Below are positions 26,001-33,418 of a DNA stretch of 64,000 nt, one piece after another. Source of the DNA: Treponema primitia ZAS-2 (lineage in GTDB: Bacteria > Spirochaetota > Spirochaetia > Treponematales > Breznakiellaceae); NCBI RefSeq assembly GCF_000214375.1, contig NC_015578.1, positions 3,224,001 through 3,288,000 of the forward strand. The letters are read 5' to 3'. Position 1 is the first letter of the stretch; every line of letters begins with the position of its first letter. The notes beneath the pieces were generated by a model. It saw only the letters and a list, made by a program, of their open reading frames with translations. It did no database searches and was not told the origin of the DNA. A program made the position numbers and the translations under genes.

Positions 26001-27158
26001 CCCCAGGGGCCGCCGGGGATCCCCGCCCCCTGAGACCCGCATGGCCTGATGCACGTAGGCCCGCCCGGAAAGGGGGTCCCGGATGGCGCCCCCTAGGCAG
26101 GTTGCAGCCCCGCCGAAAGGCTCGATCTCTGTGGGGTGGTTGTGGGTTTCGTTCTTAAAGAGGAGCAGCCAGGGTTCATAGGAACCGTCGGCAAATTCCG
26201 CCTGAACCCTGATGGAACAGGCGTTGATCTCCTTTGACTCATCCAGATCAGTTAGGAGCCCTCGTTTGTTCAAGACCTTGGTCCCGATAGTCGCCAGGTC
26301 CATGAGGGTCTGTTTCCGTTTCTCCGCAGCTTCACCGTAAACTTCCTGCCGCGCTTCCTCGTAGAGGGACAGAGCTCGCTTCAAAGCAAGGACCGAAGAG
26401 GGGTCGCCCCCTTCCTCAATGGCAATATCCTCCAGAGCGGTAGTAAAGGTAGTATGTCGGCAATGGTCAGACCAGTAGGTATCCAAAACCCGCAGTTCTG
26501 CCAGGCTGGGGTCCCGGCCTATGCTGCTGAAATAGACCCGGCAAAAAAGAAGGTCCCCGGCAGACATGGCAAGGCCGTAACCTTTGGCAAGGGCATCCAG
26601 TTCCCGGGGATTGGCGGAGGAAAATCCCTCCAGCACCGGAACATCAGACGGCTCGGCTCCTTTTTCCTCCAGGGTCAGGGGCAATTCCATAGAAGCTTCA
26701 CGGGAATCTACCGGGTTGATGAGGTATCGTTTTACCGCTTCTAGCGCTTCATTTGAAATCACCCTTTCCCCTTCCAGGATGAAAACACGGGCGCTGCGCA
26801 CCACCGGCCTCAGCCCTACCGCCAATTCCACACACTGCTCCGCCGAATCAGCACGCTGGTTAAACTGCCCGCTCAGGTACTCAATCCCAAAGACCTGGGT
26901 ATTTGCCCCGGAACCCGCCGCCGGAAGCTCTCCATAGTACACTTCATCGCACTGGGGCTCGGAAAAGACCAGGTTCACCGCCCCCCGGAACTGCCCATCT
27001 TCCAAACCAGCTACATCGTAACGCTGGAGTATACGCAAATCACGCAACCGGGCCAGCTCAGGGTACTGGGCGCCCAGAAAATCCGCCAATTCCGCTCTCA
27101 GCCGCCGCGCCTCACCGTCAAACCCTGCTCTTTTTTCAACAAACACCCGCCTGATCAT
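23034..27158 (-). CDS. purL: Phosphoribosylformylglycinamidine synthase, large single-chain form
   Basis: 1374 residues, the full-length fused form. It converts FGAR and glutamine to FGAM in purine synthesis. N-terminal region, then the synthase halves: HCRHTTFTTAL, FKNETHNHPTEIEPFGGAATC, GDLVLLVGGKTGRDGIGGATGSS (short form seen as GGKTGRDGIGGATGSS) and IGGKDSMSGSY. The C-terminal glutaminase has VLPVFPGTNCEWD, ICNGFQALIKLGL and LPVSHGEGR. Oddities: an insertion around MDLRGELCCTLQG contains a short dispersed repeat and two CAGTAATACTG palindromes. The linker before the glutaminase domain is unusually alanine-rich (about 1030-1160). It stands alone on its strand. Confidence 0.96.
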   Translation of the reverse strand: MIRRVFVEKRAGFDGEARRLRAELADFLGAQYPELARLRDLRILQRYDVAGLEDGQFRGAVNLVFSEPQCDEVYYGELPAAGSGANTQVFGIEYLSGQFNQRADSAEQCVELAVGLRPVVRSARVFILEGERVISNEALEAVKRYLINPVDSREASMELPLTLEEKGAEPSDVPVLEGFSSANPRELDALAKGYGLAMSAGDLLFCRVYFSSIGRDPSLAELRVLDTYWSDHCRHTTFTTALEDIAIEEGGDPSSVLALKRALSLYEEARQEVYGEAAEKRKQTLMDLATIGTKVLNKRGLLTDLDESKEINACSIRVQAEFADGSYEPWLLLFKNETHNHPTEIEPFGGAATCLGGAIRDPLSGRAYVHQAMRVSGGGDPRRPLGDTLPGKLPQLKIAREAAAGYSSYGNQIGLTTGQVSEFYHPGFVAKRLELGAVIGAVPEAWVRREEPAPGDLVLLVGGKTGRDGIGGATGSSKAHTGESVESAGAEVQKGNAVEERKLQRLFRNSKVTALIKRCNDFGAGGVAVAVGELAAGLDINLDKVPKKYAGLDGMEIAISESQERMAVVVAAADAEKLIRYAAAENLDAVIIATVSASDEEDAAFSIEEADQGPRLRMSWRGKAVVDLSRRFLNSNGAPRSAKALMDLRGELCCTLQGSGVDVQGNEAAVLLKAVRVEEKDTAVLLKTLEQELGALRSGSRRGLQERFDGSIGAASALYPWGGAEQGTPECGMAALLPSLEKESRTVSLMSFGYDPDLAQRSPYEGAKSAIREALAKYACLGGNPWAARLSLQEYFERMDKPASWGKPLAALLGALEAELALGIPAIGGKDSMSGSYRDSVNGIDLAVPPTLVAFAAGTAPAAAVRSGALSGSPASVVILLYQAAEAGEWDVFRANMDALAALSDKGLVRAAYPVGSGGGAAALALMAFGNMTGLEVYEETLSLLQPAQRPGSVLVEIDGAALEGGANGAMVRAILAGTAATAPGGAAKAAPGVSGAKPCWAIAARTLAEPVFRVARCAADPAVQPGVRSGAAESAADLSAEAPLVKLRRIYEGVLAKVYPQTSTGVTAAEEPIAVAGSVPADGLEALVRSARTASAAAPGRKNAAGTAKPLVVLPVFPGTNCEWDMERAFRKAGARTRPIIFRNRNREDILESTQELAAAIAEAQIVALSGGFSAGDEPDGSGKFIANVFRSPAIAEELTKLLDARDGLVLGICNGFQALIKLGLVPYGEYREADPSMPTLSFNRIGRHVSRMVRTKVVANPSPWLALENPGTVHILPVSHGEGRIVIREEEGRALFAAGQVPFCYADPQGKPTMAEPDNPNGSDFAIEGLTSPDGRVLGKMAHSERCGEYVHINIPGNKRQRIFEAGVGYFG
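25195..25216 (-). repeat. Short dispersed repeat copy inside purL
   Basis: GTGCAACAGAGTTCCCCGCG followed by CAG matches the PAP2 and hybrid-kinase repeat cores at nearly every base, although it encodes a different peptide (LRGELCC on the minus strand). Two copies of CAGTAATACTG lie just upstream at about 25104 and 25143. Confidence 0.6.
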
Positions 27159-27286
27159 GTACCCTCCTCCCCGGCCGGGACCGCCTCCCCGGCCACCCCA
27201 TTTTAGCCATAAACCCCGCTAAATGTAACCACACACGCTGCCTCATAATCGGTGATCTCTGTCCCCCATCCCCCAAACAACGGCAT

Positions 27287-27307
27287 GGAGTTTGCTCCGC
27301 AAACTCC
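27287..27307. repeat. Perfect 9-bp hairpin with 3-nt loop between purL and ychF
   Basis: GGAGTTTGC pairs with GCAAACTCC around a TCC loop. It has no T-run. Its architecture is the same as that of the two hairpins inside epmA (29060-29105). Confidence 0.6.
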
Positions 27308-27334
27308 CAAGTGGATCGGCACCGCCGAGCCGCA

Positions 27335-27363
27335 TTGACCCTGGCCGCTGTCCCCCCTACAAT
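27335..27363 (+). promoter_or_regulatory. ychF promoter, predicted leaderless
   Basis: TTGACC (27335-27340), 17 bp, TACAAT (27358-27363), then six bases to the ATG at 27370. Confidence 0.6.
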
Positions 27364-27369
27364 AGAAGT

Positions 27370-28497
27370 ATGGCATTAAACTGCGGCATTGTGGGACTCC
27401 CCAACGTGGGCAAGTCCACCATCTTTTCGGCCCTCAGCTCCGCCCCGGCGGAGGCGGCTAATTATCCCTTTTGCACCATTAACCCCAACGTGGGCATCGT
27501 GGATGTGCCGGACCAGCGGCTTGCCCAGCTCAGTGCGCTCTTTAAGCCCGCGCGAACTATCCCCGCAGCCGTGGAGTTCGTGGACATCGCCGGCCTTGTG
27601 CAGGGTGCGTCTAAGGGGGAGGGCCTGGGCAACCAGTTCCTGTCCCACATCCGGGAGGTGGGGGTCATCGCCCAGGTGGTCCGCTGCTTTGACGACCCCG
27701 ACATCGTCCATGTGGCCAACAAGGTCGATAGCGACGCGGACATGGAGGTCATCAACATCGAGCTGGCCCTGGCCGACCTGGAGACCCTAGCCAAGCGCCG
27801 GGAGCGGGCGGACCGGGCCCTGCGGACCCAGGGCAAGGCGGAGCAGAAGGGCGCCGAAACGGTGCTGGCCGCCCTGGACAAGATAGGCCCCCTCCTGGAG
27901 CAGGGGAAGAGCGCCCGCGCTGCGGTTTTGAGTGATGATGAGCGGGCCGCGATCTACGACTGCCACTTTATCACCGCCAAACCCCAGCTCTATGTGTGCA
28001 ATGTTGATGAAGCCACCATGCGGGCCCTCGGCGCCGGCCAGGGCGGCAATGCCCACATCGAGGCAGTGCAGCGCCGTGCCGCCGCCGAGGGCTCCGAGGC
28101 AGTGGTCATCTGCGGCAAATTCGAGGCGGAACTGGCGGACATCGACGACCTCGCAGAGAAGCTGGCCTTCCTGGAAGAGCTGGGCCTGGCCGAGTCCGGC
28201 CTGGGCGCCCTGGTCCATGCCGCGTACCGGCGCCTGGGCCTGCGGACCTTCTTCACCGCCGGCGCCGATGAGTGCCGCGCCTGGACCATTCACGCCGGGG
28301 ACACGGCGCCCAAGGCCGCCGGGGTCATTCACACGGACTTCGAGAAGGGCTTCATCAAAGCCGAGGTGTATTCCTACGACGATATCATCCAGTACGGCAC
28401 CGAGGCGAAGATCAAGGAAGCCGGGAAGTACCGTATTGAGGGCAAGGAGTACCTCGTCCGGGACGGGGACGTGGTGTTTTTCAAGTTCAATGTGTGA
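27370..28497 (+). CDS. ychF: Redox-regulated ATPase/GTP-binding protein YchF
   Basis: 375 residues from the ATG at 27370; an earlier in-frame ATG would add 26 unrelated residues and lies before the promoter. YchF is an Obg-family P-loop protein that hydrolyses ATP and associates with ribosomes. Visible: GLPNVGKST at the start, DIAGLVQGASKGEGLGNQFL (G3 region), a helical coiled-coil insert around the EKRRERADRALR-like segment, the NVDE specificity region and a C-terminal TGS domain (RTFFTAGADECRAWTIHAGD). A cyclic-nucleotide-binding-domain gene follows 12 bp downstream. Confidence 0.96.
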   Translation: MALNCGIVGLPNVGKSTIFSALSSAPAEAANYPFCTINPNVGIVDVPDQRLAQLSALFKPARTIPAAVEFVDIAGLVQGASKGEGLGNQFLSHIREVGVIAQVVRCFDDPDIVHVANKVDSDADMEVINIELALADLETLAKRRERADRALRTQGKAEQKGAETVLAALDKIGPLLEQGKSARAAVLSDDERAAIYDCHFITAKPQLYVCNVDEATMRALGAGQGGNAHIEAVQRRAAAEGSEAVVICGKFEAELADIDDLAEKLAFLEELGLAESGLGALVHAAYRRLGLRTFFTAGADECRAWTIHAGDTAPKAAGVIHTDFEKGFIKAEVYSYDDIIQYGTEAKIKEAGKYRIEGKEYLVRDGDVVFFKFNV

Positions 28498-28509
28498 GGG
28501 AGGTATCCC

Positions 28510-28956
28510 ATGGTCAATTCTTTATCCTTGCAGAAGTATTCTCTGTTCGGCGGTCTTCTGGAGGACCAGATCAACCAGATCATTCCCCTGATGGAACAGG
28601 AGAGCTACGAGGCCGGGGGCGACATCATTGTCGAGGGCGCCCCTAACGACCGGATCCGGTTTATCCTGGAGGGCCGGGTGGCGGTGGTCAAGGAGAGCCT
28701 GATCCTGTCGGAATTCAAGGAAGGCGATGCCTTTGGCGAAATGGAAGTGCTTGATGTGATGCCATCGGTGGCAACCATAAAGGCCCTTACCCCGACCAAG
28801 GTTATGTCAATTTCCAACCGGGCCCTGCGGGAAATCTACAAGCTGGACCTAAAGGCCTTTGCCCTGATACTGATGAACCTGTCCCGGGACCTGTCCCGGC
28901 GGCTCCGGCACATGGACGAGCGGGCCGCCGATGGGAAGTCCCGGCCCATCGATTAG
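28510..28956 (+). CDS. Cyclic-nucleotide-binding-domain protein
   Basis: 148 residues made of one cNMP-binding domain (about 10-125) and no DNA-binding domain. Visible: LFGGLLEDQINQIIPLME, the beta-barrel core, and a phosphate-binding-cassette-like GDAFGEMEVLDVMPSVATIKA-type loop. The arginine that normally contacts the cyclic phosphate appears to be replaced by serine (P-S-V-A-T in place of P-R-S-A-T). It may therefore not bind cAMP or cGMP and could be a structural or protein-interaction domain. GGGAGG precedes the ATG. It probably shares the ychF transcript. Confidence 0.8.
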   Translation: MVNSLSLQKYSLFGGLLEDQINQIIPLMEQESYEAGGDIIVEGAPNDRIRFILEGRVAVVKESLILSEFKEGDAFGEMEVLDVMPSVATIKALTPTKVMSISNRALREIYKLDLKAFALILMNLSRDLSRRLRHMDERAADGKSRPID

Positions 28957-28964
28957 CAACTAGG

Positions 28965-30020
28965 CTATTGCATGGGGAAGGGAAGAACGGAGTCGATGGT
29001 TGATCTGCCGGTGAGGGCCATGATCAGCCGATCCAGCCCCAGGGCCACGCCGGAGCATGGGGGAAAACCTTTGGTTTTCCCCTTGGAGAAGCCTTCGGCT
29101 TCTCCGGGCTGGGAGGGGTTGCCCTTGGATGGGTCTGCGGCTTCTCTGGGCTGGAAGAGCTTCCAGTAGTCCCGGTCGCTTGCATGGGGGACCAGGGCGG
29201 TCTTTGCCTTGAGCGCCCCTTCCCGTTCAAAGTATCGGCGAATCTCCTCAGGGTCGGTTTCCTCGGAATAGCAGTTCGCCAGTTCAATCCCCTGTACATA
29301 CAGCTCCCAGCGCTCCACCGTTTTGCCATCCGGCCGCTTTTGGGCCAGGCAGGGGACAAAGGCGGGGTAATCCATCAGCGCCACAGCTCTGTCCCTCGGC
29401 AGGGAGGGTTCCACGGCATGGATAAAAATCAGATCGTAGAGCGCCGCCGTGTCCAGGTCCGGGGTCGGGTCCAGACCCAGTTTCCGGGCCTCTGCGCCCA
29501 GGGTCCCCCCTTCGGCGGCCTCGAAGAGGCTGAAGCCTGCCCAGCGGGTAAAGGCTTCTTCCATGGTGATGTGCAGGAAGGGGGGGCGGAGAGGGCTCTG
29601 TCCCTCAGCGGTTTCCGTCCCCAGGAGCCTTGCAAAAAGCTCCTCGGTAATCCTGAGCGAATCCTCGTACCCGGCGTCCATGGTGTAGTATTCCAGCATG
29701 GTGAATTCCGGGCTGTGAAGCCGCCCGGTGGATTCCCCGTTTCTGAAACACTTGCAAATCTGGTACAGACTGGTCCGGTGTCGGGCGATGAGCCGCTTCA
29801 TCCAGATTTCCGGGGAGGGGATGAGCCAGTAGGGTTTTGTTTTCCTGACCCTGCTGTTTTCCGGGGCAAGGTAGGCGGTCTCGAAAACTTCCAGGCAGGT
29901 TTCGGGGATTAGGTCCGGCGCCAGGAGGGGGGTGTCCGCTTCCAGATAGTTCCGTTTGTCAAAAAAAGCACGTACTTCCCGGATTATCCGGGCTCGTTCC
30001 CACAGTAGTTCAATATCCAA
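28965..30020 (-). CDS. epmA: EF-P lysine ligase EpmA (GenX/PoxA), LysRS-like
   Basis: 351 residues: a lysyl-tRNA-synthetase catalytic domain without the anticodon-binding domain. EpmA attaches beta-lysine to elongation factor P. Class II motifs seen: ADTPLLAPDLIPE, IPSPEIWMKRLIARH, YQICKCFRNGESTGRLHSPEFTMLEYY, ELANCYSEETDPEE and the motif-3-like CSGVALGLDRLIMAL. About 30 residues (PREAADPSKGNPSQPGEAEG and on) before motif 3 are extra. They are coded by hairpin repeats at 29060-29160 and keep the frame. No epmB or efp gene lies in the window. It follows murD on the same strand with a 12-bp gap. Confidence 0.88.
   Translation of the reverse strand: MDIELLWERARIIREVRAFFDKRNYLEADTPLLAPDLIPETCLEVFETAYLAPENSRVRKTKPYWLIPSPEIWMKRLIARHRTSLYQICKCFRNGESTGRLHSPEFTMLEYYTMDAGYEDSLRITEELFARLLGTETAEGQSPLRPPFLHITMEEAFTRWAGFSLFEAAEGGTLGAEARKLGLDPTPDLDTAALYDLIFIHAVEPSLPRDRAVALMDYPAFVPCLAQKRPDGKTVERWELYVQGIELANCYSEETDPEEIRRYFEREGALKAKTALVPHASDRDYWKLFQPREAADPSKGNPSQPGEAEGFSKGKTKGFPPCSGVALGLDRLIMALTGRSTIDSVLPFPMQ
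29060..29160. repeat. Hairpin repeats inserted in epmA
   Basis: Arms GGGGAAAACC (29060-29069) and GGTTTTCCCC (29073-29082) form a perfect 10-bp stem with a TTT loop. GGAGAAGCC (29085-29093) and GGCTTCTCC (29097-29105) form a perfect 9-bp stem with a TTC loop. A direct repeat CGGCTTCTC(C/T)GGGCTGG follows (two copies, about 29096 and 29138). The block codes for the non-conserved stretch of EpmA. Confidence 0.8.
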
Positions 30021-30032
30021 GCTTATTATTCC

Positions 30033-31478
30033 TTATGCAAGCCGCAGGGCCGCCTCTTTCCAGCGGCGGCCCCGGTCAAATTCGTTCAAAAACATCCCAA
30101 AGGAAGCACAGCCTGGGGACAACGCCACCACATCCCCCGCCTCAGCCGCCTCCAGGGCGGATTTGACCGCCTCATCCACGGTACCAAAGGGCCCCCGGTA
30201 GGGGATGCCCGCCTGATCCAGAAGGCTCCGGAGCTTTTCGCTGCCGGTTCCGGCCAGGAGTACCAGGGCTTTTGCCTTGACCGCCGCCTTGGCCAGACAA
30301 CTGAAGTCCAGGTTCTTGTCGGTGCCCCCGGTGATCAGCACCACAGGCCGGTCAAAAGCCTCCAAAGCGGCGGCGGCGGCTTCGGGGATGGTGGCGGCGG
30401 TGTCGTTGTAGAACCGTATCCCCCTTGCCTCATGGAAAAATTCCAGCCGGTGTTCAATGCCCGGAAAAGTCCCCAGGCTTTCCCGGATAAAATCCGCTGG
30501 CAGCCCCAGGTCCAGGAGGGACAGAGCTGCGGCGAGAAGGTTCTTTTTCTGGTGGACCCCCGGTGTCAGGAGCTGTGCCGGGACGACTTCGACGATGTCC
30601 CCTGAACCCAGCCTGGCCAGGCCACAGCCGCTGGCGTCGTCAACCCAGCCGCCGGCTCTGTCCCCATCCGGGGGCTTCATACCGTAAACCAGGTGGCGGC
30701 CCTTTGTTTCCCCAAGGAAGCTCTGTCCCCAGGAATCATCCGGGGCTACAGTGACATCCCTCCCATCCTGGCCCTGACAAATCACCCGTTTGTCCGCTAC
30801 ATAGGCTTCCATGGCGCCATACCAGTCCAGGTGGTCGGGCATGATGGATGTAATCACCGCCGCCCGGGGTTTAAGCAGCGCCCTGTTTCCCGGATTGGGG
30901 ACAGAGCTCATTTTTCCCCGCAGATCCCCCAACTGCCAACTAGAAAGCTCCAGCACCACATCATCCTCCGCCCTCAGCCCATCCAGAAAAGTGAGGGGCG
31001 AAAGGGTGATGTTACCTCCCAGGTAGGCCTTCCCGGAAAGCAAGCCCTTGGCCCGTGCCTTATCCAGCACCCAGTGTATCGCCGAGGAAGTGCTGGATTT
31101 GCCCTTGGAACCGGTAACCGCGATAAGCCGGGCTGGGGAGGCAGCCAGGAAAAGGGAGATATCCGTCTCAATGCGCCGGGCCGCTTGGAGGTAGGGGGAA
31201 TTCGGCCGTACACCGGGGTTTTTAATCACCAGATCCGCCTGTTCAAAATCCTTGATATCGTGGCGGCCCAGGACATAGCGGGCTGTGATCCCGGCGGCCT
31301 TGAGTTTTTCTATTGATGGGGACAGAGCTGTTTCATCCCGCAGATCCGTTACAGTCAGTTCCGCCCCGTGGTCCGCCAGGTAGCGGGCGGATTCCAGCCC
31401 CCCCCCGTGGAGGCCCAGCCCCATAACCAGGGCCTTCATCCCCCTGAATGGCTGCCTTGTTTCCGCACTCCCTTCCAT
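30033..31478 (-). CDS. murD: UDP-N-acetylmuramoylalanine--D-glutamate ligase MurD
   Basis: 481 residues from the ATG at 31478, chosen for GAAGGAG six bases upstream. Adds D-glutamate to the peptidoglycan precursor in the cytoplasm. Visible: N-terminal VMGLGLHGGGLESARYL, ATP loop AVTGSKGKSSTSSAIHW, ELSSWQLGDLRG, IMPDHLDWYG, and the C-terminal GIRFYNDTAATIPEA and LITGGTDKNLDF. A stretch KMSSVPNPGN after DLRG looks like an insertion and overlaps a copy of the GGGACAGAGCT motif. The DUF2804 gene diverges just upstream. Confidence 0.95.
   Translation of the reverse strand: MEGSAETRQPFRGMKALVMGLGLHGGGLESARYLADHGAELTVTDLRDETALSPSIEKLKAAGITARYVLGRHDIKDFEQADLVIKNPGVRPNSPYLQAARRIETDISLFLAASPARLIAVTGSKGKSSTSSAIHWVLDKARAKGLLSGKAYLGGNITLSPLTFLDGLRAEDDVVLELSSWQLGDLRGKMSSVPNPGNRALLKPRAAVITSIMPDHLDWYGAMEAYVADKRVICQGQDGRDVTVAPDDSWGQSFLGETKGRHLVYGMKPPDGDRAGGWVDDASGCGLARLGSGDIVEVVPAQLLTPGVHQKKNLLAAALSLLDLGLPADFIRESLGTFPGIEHRLEFFHEARGIRFYNDTAATIPEAAAAALEAFDRPVVLITGGTDKNLDFSCLAKAAVKAKALVLLAGTGSEKLRSLLDQAGIPYRGPFGTVDEAVKSALEAAEAGDVVALSPGCASFGMFLNEFDRGRRWKEAALRLA
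30518..31329. repeat. Cluster of GGGACAGAGCT motifs within murD
   Basis: Exact copies at 30518-30528, 30719-30729 (reverse), 30898-30908 and 31319-31329, and a one-mismatch copy near 30655. Further copies lie at 26366-26376 (purL), 29385-29395 (reverse, epmA) and, with one mismatch, near 29595 and 27256. The copies at 30898 and 31319 extend the match: each is followed by 5-7 unlike bases and then CCCGCAGATCC. Confidence 0.6.
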
Positions 31479-31502
31479 CAATAACTCCTTCACCCCGGAC
31501 CA

Positions 31503-31531
31503 TTGCCCCCAGGGGCACTTCATTGTATAGT
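31503..31531 (+). promoter_or_regulatory. Promoter of the DUF2804 gene, predicted leaderless
   Basis: TTGCCC (31503-31508), 17 bp, TATAGT (31526-31531), then seven bases to the ATG at 31539. Confidence 0.5.
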
Positions 31532-31538
31532 ATCTCAC

Positions 31539-32567
31539 ATGGCGCCCATTGAAACAGATACTCAGCGGCCGATTCTGGACGAAACCGGTAAGCCGGTCAA
31601 TTTCGGCTGGGCCCGCTCGCCTCTTTTCCTCTATAACAAGGATTTAGTTCACCCCCCCTACGGGCGCATCACCGAATCGGAACGGTACATCATCTTTTCC
31701 CCCACCCACCTCATGATCTTTGACGTGATGGACGGCGGATGCCTGGGGTACATCAGTATAAGTGTGGTTTCCCTGAAGGATAAAAAACGGTCCACCCAGC
31801 CTTTCACCATTCCTTTCCCTTTGGGGATCTTCGATTTGCCTTCGAGCAGTGAAACCGGTTCTGCCCGGATACAGCGGAAAAAGTTCGCCATCGACTTTTC
31901 CGCCATGGAAGGGGGAAGTCGGATCATCAAAGTGGACATCCCCCGTTTCGGCCACCATCGGCGCCTGAGGGGGGAAGTGGTACTGAGCCCGCCTCCGGGA
32001 GCTGAATCTATGGTGACCTGCTCTCCCTGGCGGCGGGAAAAAAACGCCTTCTGGTATACCCGGCGCTCCCCCTGGTACATAGCCGAAGGGGTCATGCAGT
32101 TCGGCAGCACCGAGTTGGTCTTTCTCAAAGACAAGGCTTGGGGTATCTTTGACTGGAACCGGGGGGTCCGTCCCCGTGGGGACATCCGCCTTTGGGCCGC
32201 CGCCTGCGGTAAGTCCGGGGGTCGGCAGATAGGTTTTAACGTGGGATACAGCAGCGCCGATTCCGGCCCGGGTACGGAAAACGCCTTTTTTGCCGAGGGG
32301 AAGCTCCACAAACTGGATCAGGTAACCTTCCATATCCCCCCGACGGACTGGCTTGAGCCCTGGCGTTTTACCAGCAACGACAAACGGCTCGAAATGACCT
32401 TCACTCCCCACCAGGAACGGTCCGACCGGAACGTCATGTTCTTTCACACCCTTACCCGCCGCCAGGTTTGCGGCTCTTTTTCCGGCAAGGTGATCCTGGA
32501 CGACGGCGCAAAACTGGAATTTCAGGATATCACGGGCTTCGCGGAACGACGGAAAACCCGCTTTTAG
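31539..32567 (+). CDS. DUF2804 family protein
   Basis: 342 residues from the ATG at 31539; an in-frame ATG 36 bases earlier would lie in the promoter. DUF2804 proteins are beta-rich and share distant likeness to secreted or lipid-related beta-sandwich proteins; function unknown. Features seen: NFGWARSPLFLYN near the start, DVMDGGCLGYISISVVSL, VTCSPWRREKNAFWYTRR, GIFDWNRGVRPR and GFNVGY. No signal peptide, so it should be cytoplasmic. It is the only gene on its transcript unless the methyltransferase gene 147 bp downstream is included. Confidence 0.7.
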   Translation: MAPIETDTQRPILDETGKPVNFGWARSPLFLYNKDLVHPPYGRITESERYIIFSPTHLMIFDVMDGGCLGYISISVVSLKDKKRSTQPFTIPFPLGIFDLPSSSETGSARIQRKKFAIDFSAMEGGSRIIKVDIPRFGHHRRLRGEVVLSPPPGAESMVTCSPWRREKNAFWYTRRSPWYIAEGVMQFGSTELVFLKDKAWGIFDWNRGVRPRGDIRLWAAACGKSGGRQIGFNVGYSSADSGPGTENAFFAEGKLHKLDQVTFHIPPTDWLEPWRFTSNDKRLEMTFTPHQERSDRNVMFFHTLTRRQVCGSFSGKVILDDGAKLEFQDITGFAERRKTRF

Positions 32568-32713
32568 AAAGTTTTTTTGATGAACCTCTCCGTAAGTTGA
32601 CTTTTTGTAACCCAGGGTATGGACCTGTTTGCGGATTAGGTATATACTCCGTCCTACGTGCCGTCACCGTGCAGCGTACTAGAGAAGTCTCAGCTATTAC
32701 AACAGGAGCGAAG

Positions 32714-33361
32714 ATGATAGGTAAGCTGGTTTTGACGGCAATTAATCGGTTGGTTAATAATATTATTTTGGGCAGGGTACGGAATAACTTAGTCTATAAA
32801 GACGACTTTGTCCGTAATTCCTCCCTGGAACTTGTGGCCTATGAAATTTTTGAAAAAAAGCTGCTGGGATGTGTTGCTGAACTAGGGGTATTCAGGGGTG
32901 AATTCGCCCAGCTTATCAATACCTTGTTTCCTGAGAGAAAACTGTATTTATTTGACACCTTTGAAGGGTTTGATCACAGGGATGTAAAAATAGAAATCGA
33001 AAATGGTTTTTCCACCGCAAAAAAACAAGATTACTACAATTCAAGCGTTGATTTGGTATTGGATAAAATGAAATACCCCGAAAGCTGTATAGTTAAAAAG
33101 GGTTATTTCCCCGAAACAATAACAGACGTAGAAGAAAAATTTGTGTTTGTCAGTATTGATGTGGATCTATATGAACCGATTTATAACGGGCTTTTGTTCT
33201 TTTACCCCCGATTGCAGCACGGTGGATATATTTTTGTGCATGATTATAACAATATAAGCTTCGGCGGCGCTAAAGCGGCGGTACAAAAATTCGCAAGAGA
33301 ATTTAACATTTCCTATTTTCCTTTAAGCGATGGCTGCGGTACCGCAGTATTTGTAAAGTAA
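32714..33361 (+). CDS. TylF/MycF-type O-methyltransferase
   Basis: 215 residues from the ATG at 32714, preceded by AGGAG at the right distance; the longer frame upstream overlaps the DUF2804 gene and is unlikely. SAM-dependent methyltransferases of this family (macrocin O-methyltransferase type) modify sugar or polyketide hydroxyls and occur in surface-polysaccharide clusters. Visible: CVAELGVFRGEFAQLINTLF (SAM site), LYLFDTFEGFD, KGYFPETI, VFVSIDVDLYEPIYNGL and the metal-binding GGYIFVHDYNN. The gene is distinctly AT-richer than murD and murE on either side, consistent with acquisition from elsewhere. Substrate unknown. Confidence 0.82.
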   Translation: MIGKLVLTAINRLVNNIILGRVRNNLVYKDDFVRNSSLELVAYEIFEKKLLGCVAELGVFRGEFAQLINTLFPERKLYLFDTFEGFDHRDVKIEIENGFSTAKKQDYYNSSVDLVLDKMKYPESCIVKKGYFPETITDVEEKFVFVSIDVDLYEPIYNGLLFFYPRLQHGGYIFVHDYNNISFGGAKAAVQKFAREFNISYFPLSDGCGTAVFVK

Positions 33362-33418
33362 GCCATTATAATAATTTGCCTGGTCCAAAATCCACAGAAC
33401 CGGAACACCGGGATATTT

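Noticed and set aside
27292-27369. Upstream start for YchF
   Set aside because: The 26 extra residues precede and include the promoter and are not part of the conserved N-terminus.
32468-32713. N-terminal extension of the methyltransferase
   Set aside because: It overlaps the DUF2804 coding region, is unlike the family, and a good AGGAG site marks the internal ATG at 32714.
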